In this document: piece by piece, positions 15,936-24,175 of the stretch
How positions within the stretch are numbered: the first letter of the stretch is position 1
Layout: every line of letters begins with the position of its first letter
DNA from: JACKCR01 sp041390305
GTDB lineage: Bacteria > Eisenbacteria > RBG-16-71-46 > CAIMUX01
Reading direction: 5' to 3'
Assembly: GCA_041390305.1 (NCBI GenBank)
Contig: JAWKQE010000013.1
Location: 62,001 to 126,000, forward strand
Length of the DNA stretch: 64,000 nucleotides
Translations under genes and position numbers: made by a program
Notes under the pieces: model-generated
Seen by the model: only the letters and a program-made list of their open reading frames with translations
Told to the model about the DNA's origin: nothing
The model's database searches: none

Positions 15936-18581
15936 GATGAGTTGCAGAGGTGGCCGCTTGGTCGCGTTCGGCGCGAGGAGGAGAAGCAGCGTCTGGCCGT
16001 CGGCGGCGATGTCGCCTTCGCGGGCCGAGGGTTCGCTGAAGAGCAGCTCTTCCTCGCCGACCTCGATCTCTCCCTGCCGGGCGCGCACGGGCACACGGTA
16101 GATCTCGGACTTCTCCGTGACGTAGACGAGTTCGTCTCCCTTCCCGGGCCAGCGGGCGCCCTGTCCGCCGCGGGCGGAGATCCGGAACTTCCGTCCGGCG
16201 GTGGGGAAGGACGTGACGTAGAGCTCCGCCGTTCCGGATTCGTTCGAGACGAAGCCGAACCACTTCCCGTCGGGCGAGAACGTGCCGCCCCACTCCGTGA
16301 ACGCATCGGTCGAGGCGAACCGTCTCGGCGCTTCCTTCGGATCCAGCGGGACGATCCAGTTGTCGCCTTTCGCGGTGACCGCGAGGTACTTGCCATCCTG
16401 GGACCAGCCGGTGGGGACGTTTCGTCCCGGCATCTCGGCGACGAGCCGTGCCTCGCCGCCGGCCACGGGCTTCACGTAGATCGCCCAGCTGCCGGAGCGG
16501 TCCGAGGAGAAGGCGATCTCTCTGCTGTCCGGGGACCAGACCGCGAACTCGTCGCTGTTCGCGTCGAACGTGAACCGGGTGGGGAGGCCGCGGGCGGCGT
16601 CCAGGATCCAGAGGTCGCGCGTTCCCGTGTTCGCATCGTCGATCTCGACGGCGATGCTCCGTCCGTCCGGGCTCACGCGCGGCCGGTCGTACCGGCCCGC
16701 TTCACCGAGTTCGCCGAGCGAGCGGCCCCGGCGGTCGAACCAGACGAGCGTGCGCATGCCGTCGTCCGTGCTGCCCGTGCCGTAGACGATCCGTCCGGCC
16801 GCGAGCGTGAAGACGCCGAAGTCCGCCCCCTCGATGGAGGCGACGTCGTCGAGCACGAGCCGCTCCTCTCCGGTGAACGACGCGGACGAGACGTCGAACC
16901 GTCTCGAGAAGAGCGAGAGATCGCGCGCGTAGTAGAGGGATCCGTCCAGGTAGGTGACCTGGCTCGTCGCGTCCAGCTCGAGGCGCACGGGGGCGTCCTC
17001 CCCGAAGCTTCCGACGAGGACGTCGATCGGGGTCTCGACATCGGAGGGGCGCGGGCGTGCCATGTAGAGGAAACGCTCCGATCCCGGCAGGCAGACGGGG
17101 AAGCGGTGTCCGCTGTAGCGCGTGGTGTCGACCGTCGTCACCGTGCGCGGCTCTCCGCCGTTCGCCGAGATCGCGACGAGCGGACCGACCGCTTCGGGTG
17201 CGAACACGATCGTGTCGTCCGCGTTCCAGGAGCCGCCCTTTCCGTTCGGCGCGTCGCAGATCCGCGTCCGTCGCTGCTCCGCGACATCGAGGATGAAGAG
17301 CGCGCCTTCCGCGAAGTAGCCGAGCCGCGTTCCGTCCGGGGACCAGAACGGATAGCCCGCGCCGCGTGCGTCGGGGAGGCTCCGGACCGTGCCGGTCTCG
17401 AGGTCCTGGATGCCGAGGATCGGGGGCGCGTCCGTCGACGCGTCCCGCGTGGCGAAGGCGAGGAACCGTCCGTCCGGGGAGAGCGTCGGTGGGCCGGGAT
17501 GCCGCGAGGTGAACGAGAGGATCCGTCCCTCCGGCGGCACGAGCTGTGCGTGGAGCGGCGATCTCCCGCTCGAACTCCCGTCCCGGCCGAGGAAGCCGGT
17601 GGCGAGGAACACGGCCAGGGCGAGCGCGACGAGTGTGGACGAAGCGGCCACGATCCAGGCGAGACGCTCGCGCGACTTCCGCCGCGTCCGCACCGGCGCC
17701 GGTACGCCGGCCTGGGAGCCCGCGTCCTGCATCCACTTCAGCTCGAGCGCGATGTCGTGCATCGACTGGCGACGTTCCTGCGGGTTCTTCCTCAGGCACT
17801 GCGTGACGAGCTGGGAGAGTGCCGGTGGCGTCAGCGGCTGGATCGACGAGACGGCCGGCGGTTCCTTCTCGAGGACGGCCGCGATCACGCTCGCCTGGGT
17901 CTTCCCGTCGAACGACTTCTGACCGGTCGCCATCTCGTACAAGGTCGCGCCGAACGCGAACACGTCGGAGCGTGCGTCCGCCTCCTGCCCTTCGAGCTGT
18001 TCCGGGGACATGTACTGGAACGTACCGACGAGCGTGCCCGCGGTCGTGAGCGGCGTCGCCATCGTGAGTGCCGCCGTCAGCTCGGAAGAGAGCCCCGTCG
18101 CTTCCGGAAGCGCTTTCGCGAGCCCGAAGTCGAGCAGCTTCGCGCCCGTCGGGGTGAGGATGACGTTGGCCGGCTTGAGGTCGCGGTGGATGAGGCCCTG
18201 GCGGTGCGCGGCGGCCAGTGCTTCCGCGATCTGCGCGCCGTACTTCAGCGTCTCGTCCGAGCGGAGCGGGCCTTCCGAGAGCCGGTCGGCGAGGGAGCGT
18301 CCTTCGAGGAACTCCATCACGAGGAAGGACGTGTCGTTCTCGCGCCCGACGTCGTAGAGCGCGCAGATGTGCGGATGGGAGAGCTGCGAGATGGAGCGCG
18401 CCTCCCGCTCGAACCGTTGCCGGACCGACTCGTTCGCGGAGAGGTGGGGCAGGAGGACCTTGATCGCGACCGTCCGGTCCAGCCGTGTGTCCCGGGCCCG
18501 GTAGACCTCACCCATCCCACCCGCACCGAGTGCGGCCTGGATCTCGTATGGTCCGAGTCGGACTCCGGGTTCGAGCGGCAT
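15903..18581 (-). CDS. Membrane Ser/Thr protein kinase with TolB-like beta-propeller
   Basis: 892 residues from ATG at 18581. Residues 11-275 are a Hanks-type kinase: glycine loop GAGGMGEVY (19-27), Lys41, catalytic HRDLKPAN (132-139), DFG (151-153) and MSPEQ (191-195); all key residues are present, so it should be active. Residues about 307-330 are a single membrane span. The outside part (340-892) is built of WD40-like PD40/TolB repeats (for example SPDGRFLAFATRD, WSPDSREIAFSSD), which form a beta-propeller sensor. The architecture is common in Acidobacteria and related phyla; the ligand is unknown. It reads away from the YihY gene across a 384-base gap. Confidence 0.95.
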   Translation of the reverse strand: MPLEPGVRLGPYEIQAALGAGGMGEVYRARDTRLDRTVAIKVLLPHLSANESVRQRFEREARSISQLSHPHICALYDVGRENDTSFLVMEFLEGRSLADRLSEGPLRSDETLKYGAQIAEALAAAHRQGLIHRDLKPANVILTPTGAKLLDFGLAKALPEATGLSSELTAALTMATPLTTAGTLVGTFQYMSPEQLEGQEADARSDVFAFGATLYEMATGQKSFDGKTQASVIAAVLEKEPPAVSSIQPLTPPALSQLVTQCLRKNPQERRQSMHDIALELKWMQDAGSQAGVPAPVRTRRKSRERLAWIVAASSTLVALALAVFLATGFLGRDGSSSGRSPLHAQLVPPEGRILSFTSRHPGPPTLSPDGRFLAFATRDASTDAPPILGIQDLETGTVRSLPDARGAGYPFWSPDGTRLGYFAEGALFILDVAEQRRTRICDAPNGKGGSWNADDTIVFAPEAVGPLVAISANGGEPRTVTTVDTTRYSGHRFPVCLPGSERFLYMARPRPSDVETPIDVLVGSFGEDAPVRLELDATSQVTYLDGSLYYARDLSLFSRRFDVSSASFTGEERLVLDDVASIEGADFGVFTLAAGRIVYGTGSTDDGMRTLVWFDRRGRSLGELGEAGRYDRPRVSPDGRSIAVEIDDANTGTRDLWILDAARGLPTRFTFDANSDEFAVWSPDSREIAFSSDRSGSWAIYVKPVAGGEARLVAEMPGRNVPTGWSQDGKYLAVTAKGDNWIVPLDPKEAPRRFASTDAFTEWGGTFSPDGKWFGFVSNESGTAELYVTSFPTAGRKFRISARGGQGARWPGKGDELVYVTEKSEIYRVPVRARQGEIEVGEEELLFSEPSAREGDIAADGQTLLLLLAPNATKRPPLQLIDAWEGSTASR

Positions 18582-18965
18582 CGATCTCCCAGGCGGATGC
18601 GCCTCTCCGGCGCGGATCTCAGGGCGTTCGTGGTCGGCGTGAGGGGATGATATGGGATCGCGCGGTGGGGCGCGACGGGGGAGGTGGCGGGGAGAGACGG
18701 CGACGCACGGAATGTAGGATCGGGTGCGGCCTTTGTCAGATCCTCCCGTGGGGTTCGCGTGTCCCGGACCCTCTGAAGCGCCGACCCCACCTCACCCGCG
18801 ACATCGCCGTTGCCGTAAGCGCCTGGAAGCGCGGCCACTCCGCGCCTCGTCCGCATCGCGCGGCTCCAACGTCCGATTTGGCACGGTCCTCGCTTTACTG
18901 ATTGGGGGAGGCGCGCGCATGGGCGCGCAGCGATACGAATCCCTCGATCTGCACGGGAGCGAGAA
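18582..18965. other. Divergent intergenic region
   Basis: 384 bases between the kinase and YihY starts. It should contain promoters for both, but no -35/-10 pair was convincing. No gene or structured RNA was recognised. Confidence 0.45.
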
Positions 18966-19886
18966 TTGGCGCGACGGTACGGCAGTCTCGCCCGGACGCT
19001 CGGCGAAGTCGGAAAGAACGCCGCTTCCGGGTTCTTCACGGACCAGGTTCCGAGCCTGGCCGCGTCGATCTCGTTCTACGCGATGTTCTCCCTGCCTCCC
19101 CTGATCGTCCTCCTCCTCGCGGGGCTCGGGCTCGCGGTCGATCCGGTCGAGGTGCAGCACCGGCTCCTCACCGAAGTGCGCCGTATCGTCGGGTCCGGCG
19201 CGACCCAGCAGATCCGTGACCTGATCGAACTGGCGGAGAGTTCGCGCGACGGCAGTCGTCTCACCACGATTTTCGGGGTGGGGGCGCTTCTCTTCGGTGC
19301 GACGGGTGCACTCGTCCAGCTCCAGACCGCGCTCGACCAGGTCTGGCGGATCCGTCCACGCCGGGGGCCGATCAAACTCCACCTCATCAAGCGGGCGCTC
19401 TCGCTCACGATGATCCTCGCGATCGGCTTCCTCCTCGCGGTGTCGATGTTCCTCAGCGCAGGAGTCTCCTGGCTCTCGTCCGTCGTCGCCTCGAAGCTGC
19501 CGGACTGGTTCGCACTGCAACTCCTCGTCACCGGGCAGGTGTTGGTCTCGCTCCTCCTCACCACGGTGCTCTTCGCCGCGATGTTCCGGTTCCTCACCCG
19601 GGCCCGGATGCGCCGGAGGGACCTCTGGGTCGGGGCGGCAACGACCGCGCTCCTCTTCCAGGGAGGCCAGTGGATCTTCGCGATCTACCTCGCGAAGGCG
19701 GACCCCGGGAGCCTCTACGGCGCGGCCGGGTCGCTCGCCCTGGTGCTGCTCTGGGTCTACTACTCGGCCAACGTGTTCCTCTTCGGCGCCGAGTTCACGA
19801 GAGCCTGGGCCGACGGGTTCGGGGACGGCGTCCGGGCGAAGGGGAGCGCGGAACGGGTCCGGGTGGGGGCCAAGTCCGTGGCGTGA
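18966..19886 (+). CDS. YihY/BrkB-family inner-membrane protein
   Basis: 306 residues from TTG 18966, with GGGAG at 18956-18960. Six hydrophobic segments are visible: residues about 30-57, 97-115, 137-163, 177-200, 212-235 and 248-270. Family marks include PSLAASISFYAMFSLPPL near the first span, GATGALVQLQTALDQVW in the middle, and AGSLALVLLWVYYSANVFLFGAEFT near the end. YihY proteins were once called RNase BN, but they are membrane proteins without known enzyme activity, sometimes linked to transport. Nothing in the neighbours points to a specific role. Start is uncertain because only TTG fits the binding site. Confidence 0.88.
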   Translation: MARRYGSLARTLGEVGKNAASGFFTDQVPSLAASISFYAMFSLPPLIVLLLAGLGLAVDPVEVQHRLLTEVRRIVGSGATQQIRDLIELAESSRDGSRLTTIFGVGALLFGATGALVQLQTALDQVWRIRPRRGPIKLHLIKRALSLTMILAIGFLLAVSMFLSAGVSWLSSVVASKLPDWFALQLLVTGQVLVSLLLTTVLFAAMFRFLTRARMRRRDLWVGAATTALLFQGGQWIFAIYLAKADPGSLYGAAGSLALVLLWVYYSANVFLFGAEFTRAWADGFGDGVRAKGSAERVRVGAKSVA

Positions 19887-20108
19887 GCGCGGGGTGCCGC
19901 TCGTGCGCGCGCCGGAGTCCGCCGGTCGCACAGGTCTGCCCTCCCGTAACCCCTTGCCCGGCAGCACCTAACCACGTGGTTCCCGAACCCGGATACGTGG
20001 GATCCCCACCTTGGCCGGAGCCCGGATCGGGGCGAATACTGCCTTGGATCGGTCCTACCCGCGCCCTCATCCGGGACCGCTGACGGGGCCGCATCGGAGG
20101 TGCCCGTC

Positions 20109-22574
20109 ATGTCAGATTCCGGTCGGTATCTCATCCACGAACACCCGATCCTCACCGTCCCCGACACCGGGACCGTGGAGTTCACCTGGGCGGGGAAGAC
20201 GCTCACCGCCCGCCGGGGACTACCGATCTCCTCGGCCCTCTTCGCGAACGGGATCCGGACGTTCGGACACCACCACAAGGACGGATCCCCGCAGGGCATC
20301 TTCTGCGCGAACGGTCAGTGCTCCCAGTGCAGCGTGCTCGTGGGCGGACGTCCGGCGAAGTCGTGCATGGTGCTGGTGGAAGACGGGATGAAGGTGGAGC
20401 CGTTGAACGGGCTCCCGTCGCTGCCTTCCGTGGCAGCAGATCGCACCGCCGCTCACGTGCCGAACACCGAGATGCGAGACCCCGAGCACCGCGCGTGTGA
20501 CTGCCTCGTCATCGGAGGTGGCCCCGCTGGTCTCTCCGCCGCGATCGAGATGGGGAAGGCGGGTGTCGACGTGCTCCTCGTCGACGACAAGCACATGCTC
20601 GGCGGCAAGCTCGTCCTCCAGACCCACAAGTTCTTCGGCTCGATGGCGGACTGTTACGCGGGCATGCGCGGGAACGAGATCGGTCATCTCCTCGCGGACG
20701 AGGTCGCGAAGTATGAGAACATCACGGTCTGGACGAACACGAATGCGGTGGCCGTCTTCAGTGATCGGAAGGTGGGGCTCGTTCGGGACGGGAAGGACTA
20801 CGTTCTCGTCGAGCCGAAGACGCTGCTGGTCGCGGCGGGCGCGCGTGAGAAGTCGCTCATCTTCCGCGGCAACTCACTCCCGGGTGTCTACGGCGCGGGC
20901 GCGTTCCAGACGCTCGTCAACCGCGACCTCGTCCGGCCGGCCGAGCGGCTCTTCATCGTCGGCGGCGGGAACGTCGGCCTCATCGCCGGCTACCACGCGC
21001 TCCAGGCCGGGATCGACGTGGTCGGCCTGATCGAAGCGCTGCCCGAGTGCGGCGGCTACAAGGTGCACAAGGACAAGCTCGTCCGGATGGGCGTGCCGAT
21101 CCATACGTCGCACACGATCGTGTCGGCGAACGGGAAGGACGGCGTCGAGTCGGTCACGATCGCGCGGATCGGGCCGGACTGGAAGGCGATTCCCGGAACC
21201 GAGCTCTCCTTCGCCTGCGACACGGTGCTCGTCGCGGTCGGCCTCGATCCGGTCGACGAGTTCTACCACAAGGCCCGCGAGTTCGGGATGAACGCCTTCT
21301 CCGCGGGCGACGCGCACGAGATCGCGGAAGCATCGGCCGCGATGTTCTCCGGACGGATCCAGGGACGCGAGATCGCGCGCGCACTCGGATGCGCCGTTCC
21401 CGACACGCCGGTGGAGTGGGCGGCGAAGGAAGAGGTGCTGAAGTCACGCCCGGGGAATCAGGGACGGGAGTTCGTCCCCGAGAAGCAGGAAGGGGTCGTC
21501 CCGATCTTCCACTGCTCGCAGGAGATTCCCTGCAACCCCTGCATCTCCGTCTGTCCGATCCACGGCATCACGACCGGCGACGACATCCGGCACACGCCGA
21601 AGTTCGTGGGCGAAGCGATCGGCGCGCGCTGCGGCGGCTGCGGCCAGTGCGTCAGCATCTGCCCCGGCCTCGCGATCACGCTCGTCGACTACCGGAAGGA
21701 TGCGCAGAATCCGGTCGTCACGATCGCGCACGAGTTCGGGAAGGAAGCGGTGAAGCCGGGCGACATCGTCGACGTCCTCGACACGATGGGCGGCTGGCTC
21801 GGGCGCTGCGAAGTGCTGAAAGTCCGCCCCGGCGTGATCAAGCTGCCGGACGGGAAGGACGACGCGGAAGAAGACGCGGATGCGTCGGCAGGCGCGGATG
21901 GAGCGGACGCGGATGGAGCCGCTGCGAATGCGGCGGGCGTGGGTGCGTCCGACGGAGGCAAAGGCGCAGCAGCGAGGACGAAGGATGCGGACGCCGCGGC
22001 GAGCCGGGAGGTGCGTGCGAAGGCCGCGCCCTATCTCATGCAGAACGCCAAGCAGACCTACAAGCTGCTCCTCCAGGCGCCGCGCTCGATCGCGACCCAG
22101 ATCGCGGGGATCCGGGTGCAGAAGCGGACGGTGACCGAGCCGATGGACCTCTACGTCGAGCGGCTGACGGACGACACCGTCGTCTGCCGGTGTGAGCGCG
22201 TGATGGCCGGGGAGATCCGGGCGCTCATCCGGGCCGGTTGCCGCGACGTCAACGAGATCAAGACCGCGACCCGCTCCGGCATGGGTGCGTGCGGCGCGAA
22301 GACGTGCGGTGGACTCATCGAACGGATCTTCGCCGAGGAAGGCGTGAAGCGCGAGGAGGTGGAGAAGAACGTCGGTCGCCCGTTCTTCGTCGAGATCCCA
22401 CTCGGCGTGTTCTGCGGTGTCGACCCGGAGTCGTCGCCGGGCAGCGAGGCGACATTGGGCGCAGAGCCGAGGGCCGGCATGACATCCAATGTGGGGGTCG
22501 GCGCCACATCCAACGTGGATGTGGACGCCTCGAACGGGAGCGACGCAGCTTCCGGGGCGGAGGCCGAGCAATGA
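20109..22574 (+). CDS. Multidomain FAD/iron-sulfur dehydrogenase subunit (HcnAB/opine or proline dehydrogenase-like)
   Basis: 821 residues from ATG 20109; the in-frame GTG at 20100 overlaps the GGAGG site and is rejected. Domains in order: an N-terminal [2Fe-2S] domain (Cys66, 71, 74, 86); an FAD site (VIGGGPAGLSA, 134-144) and NAD-type site (FIVGGGNVGL) of a pyridine-nucleotide-disulfide oxidoreductase; a ferredoxin part with CNPCISVCP and CGGCGQCVSICP; an Ala/Asp/Gly-rich linker; and a BFD-like [2Fe-2S] domain (VCRCERV, GMGACGAKTC). This fuses subunits that are separate in hydrogen cyanide synthase, opine oxidase and dye-linked proline dehydrogenase. It overlaps the DadA-like gene by 4 bases (ATGA), so both subunits should form one complex. 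The substrate, an amino acid or opine, is undetermined. Confidence 0.9.
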   Translation: MSDSGRYLIHEHPILTVPDTGTVEFTWAGKTLTARRGLPISSALFANGIRTFGHHHKDGSPQGIFCANGQCSQCSVLVGGRPAKSCMVLVEDGMKVEPLNGLPSLPSVAADRTAAHVPNTEMRDPEHRACDCLVIGGGPAGLSAAIEMGKAGVDVLLVDDKHMLGGKLVLQTHKFFGSMADCYAGMRGNEIGHLLADEVAKYENITVWTNTNAVAVFSDRKVGLVRDGKDYVLVEPKTLLVAAGAREKSLIFRGNSLPGVYGAGAFQTLVNRDLVRPAERLFIVGGGNVGLIAGYHALQAGIDVVGLIEALPECGGYKVHKDKLVRMGVPIHTSHTIVSANGKDGVESVTIARIGPDWKAIPGTELSFACDTVLVAVGLDPVDEFYHKAREFGMNAFSAGDAHEIAEASAAMFSGRIQGREIARALGCAVPDTPVEWAAKEEVLKSRPGNQGREFVPEKQEGVVPIFHCSQEIPCNPCISVCPIHGITTGDDIRHTPKFVGEAIGARCGGCGQCVSICPGLAITLVDYRKDAQNPVVTIAHEFGKEAVKPGDIVDVLDTMGGWLGRCEVLKVRPGVIKLPDGKDDAEEDADASAGADGADADGAAANAAGVGASDGGKGAAARTKDADAAASREVRAKAAPYLMQNAKQTYKLLLQAPRSIATQIAGIRVQKRTVTEPMDLYVERLTDDTVVCRCERVMAGEIRALIRAGCRDVNEIKTATRSGMGACGAKTCGGLIERIFAEEGVKREEVEKNVGRPFFVEIPLGVFCGVDPESSPGSEATLGAEPRAGMTSNVGVGATSNVDVDASNGSDAASGAEAEQ

Positions 22575-23428
22575 GCGCGTACGACGTCATCGTCATCGGG
22601 GCCGGAAGCGTCGGCACGCCCACCGCGTACTTCCTCGCCAAGGCAGGGATGCGTCCGCTCGTCATCGACTCCGCGGCCAGCGTCGGCCAGGGCGCGAGCA
22701 AGGCCGCGATCGGAGGCGTGCGCGCGACCCACTCCGACGTCGCGAAGATAAGGACCTGCCTCGCCAGCCTCGATGTCTTCTCACACTGGGAAGAGGAGCA
22801 CGGCGACAACATCGAGTGGATGCAGGGCGGGTACTCGTTCGTCGCCTACCGGGAGCGCGAGGAGAAGATCCTGAAGGATCTGCTCGTGATCCAGAAGGCG
22901 CACGGACTCGGCATCGACTGGATCGAGCGCGACGAACTGCTCGGTAGGATCCCCGATCTCGAGCCGAACGGACTCATCGGCGGAACCTTCTCCCCGGGCG
23001 ACGGCAGCGCGTCCCCACTCCTCGCGACGCACGGGTTCTTCAAGAAGGCCGTGGAGTTCGGCGCAACCTTCGCGTTCCGCGAGACCGTCACCGCGATCCG
23101 GACGGAAGGCGGCCGTGTCGTCGGCGTGACCACGGACCAGGGACGATATGGCGCTCCCGTCGTCATCAACGCAACCGGCGGCGCCGCACGCGCGGTGAGT
23201 CAGCTCGCGGGACTCGACGTCCCCGTCCAGCCCGACTCACACGAAGCCGGCGTGACCGAGCCCGTCGCCCGCTTCCTCGGCCCGATGATCGTCGACATCC
23301 GCCCGGACGTCGGCTCGAAGAACTACTACTTCTACCAGCACCGCACCGGGCAGGTGATCTTCTGTATCACCCCGACCCGCCGATCGTCGGTGACGACCGT
23401 CGCGAGACGTCCGAGTTCCTCCCGATGA
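22571..23428 (+). CDS. DadA-like FAD oxidoreductase, N-terminal part (frameshifted)
   Basis: From ATG 22571, overlapping the preceding stop. Residues 4-32 contain the FAD-binding GAGSVGTPTAYFLAKAG. The protein continues as a D-amino-acid/sarcosine oxidase-type fold (GGVRATHSD, GGYSFVAYRE, INATGGAARAV) up to about residue 268. At 23371-23374 the frame is lost: this frame then reads only Arg/Ser-rich residues to the stop at 23428, whereas the next frame continues naturally with DPPIVGDDRRETSEF. One missing base in the CCCCGACCC region explains it. The intact protein would have about 383 residues and be the catalytic partner of the preceding gene. It could be a sequencing error. Confidence 0.85.
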   Translation: MSAYDVIVIGAGSVGTPTAYFLAKAGMRPLVIDSAASVGQGASKAAIGGVRATHSDVAKIRTCLASLDVFSHWEEEHGDNIEWMQGGYSFVAYREREEKILKDLLVIQKAHGLGIDWIERDELLGRIPDLEPNGLIGGTFSPGDGSASPLLATHGFFKKAVEFGATFAFRETVTAIRTEGGRVVGVTTDQGRYGAPVVINATGGAARAVSQLAGLDVPVQPDSHEAGVTEPVARFLGPMIVDIRPDVGSKNYYFYQHRTGQVIFCITPTRRSSVTTVARRPSSSR

Positions 23429-23721
23429 TCGCGCGGCGGATGGTGCGCCTCATGCCGCGCCTCCGCGAACTCAAAGTACGCCGGACCTGGCGTGGCCTCT
23501 ACCCGATGACCCCCGACGGATCGCCGATCGTCGGTTGGGCGCCGGAGCTCCAGGGCTACGTCCACGCGGTCGGAATGTGCGGGCAGGGGTTCATGCTCGG
23601 CCCGGGACTCGGCCAGCTCATCACGCGGCTCGTGCGTGAGGAGACGACGGAGGAGGACCGCGACGTGCTCGCCGGGTTTGCGCCGGAGCGGGAGTTCGCG
23701 GGCATGGAGGCCCTCAAATGA
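23425..23721 (+). CDS. DadA-like FAD oxidoreductase, C-terminal part
   Basis: The frame is open from about 23375; ATG 23425 is only its first Met. It carries the conserved end of the DadA/GlcD-type fold: RRTWRGLYPMTPDGSPIVGWAPELQGYVHAVGMCGQG in segments, then FMLGPGLGQLITRLV. Those elements close the FAD site. It has no ribosome binding site of its own, so it should be read as the last quarter of the gene starting at 22571, separated by a single-base frameshift. Confidence 0.85.
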   Translation: MIARRMVRLMPRLRELKVRRTWRGLYPMTPDGSPIVGWAPELQGYVHAVGMCGQGFMLGPGLGQLITRLVREETTEEDRDVLAGFAPEREFAGMEALK

Positions 23722-23731
23722 CGACGGCTGC

Positions 23732-23757
23732 AGCGGGCGGGCCAAAGGCCCGCCGCT
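23732..23757 (+). terminator. Strong GC hairpin after the dehydrogenase genes
   Basis: AGCGGGCGGGCC (23732-23743) and GGCCCGCCGCT (23747-23757) pair with one bulged G and an AAA loop, 11 bases after the stop. No T-run follows, so it may be a processing or rho-assisted end rather than a classical intrinsic terminator. Confidence 0.6.
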
Positions 23758-24175
23758 GAGCTGTCGGGGTGGGGGAGGTTGGGAGGGGGGAGAGAGGGGA
23801 TTCCCTTGGTTCTGAGGTCTGTGTGCATCTGCGTTGATGCGCGGCGTCCATGTTCTTGGACACGCTACGTGTAGGTGAATCCCGCAACGAGCCTCAGAGA
23901 GTTTGCGTCGGCCCGGCTCGGAATCTAGCGTTGTATACCAGCGCGTCGACATTCGTGTCGTTCGCTTTGTGACGCTACGCGCCCTCCAGCGGGAGGCCAC
24001 GGCTTGACACCCTGCCTTACGACACCGACCCGGCGCGCCCCCGCCATGCCCGGATTGCCTGCTCGACGAGTGCGCGCCCTATCGACTTCCACGAACCAGC
24101 AGGCTGCTGAGAGAGTCCTTTGGGCCCGTTTCAGTACCCAGCTAGGCCCGAGAACTCGAATCGGAGAGTGATGCT
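23758..24175. other. Intergenic stretch without recognisable gene
   Basis: About 420 bases. It begins G-rich (GGGGTGGGGGAGG) and then falls to more balanced composition around 23800-23950. No ORF with domain content, no promoter and no RNA gene could be supported. Confidence 0.4.

Noticed and set aside
15942..18650. 902-codon open frame on the plus strand opposite the Ser/Thr kinase
   Set aside because: High-GC shadow: its product is Arg/Glu/Val-rich without domains, while the opposite strand has all kinase motifs.
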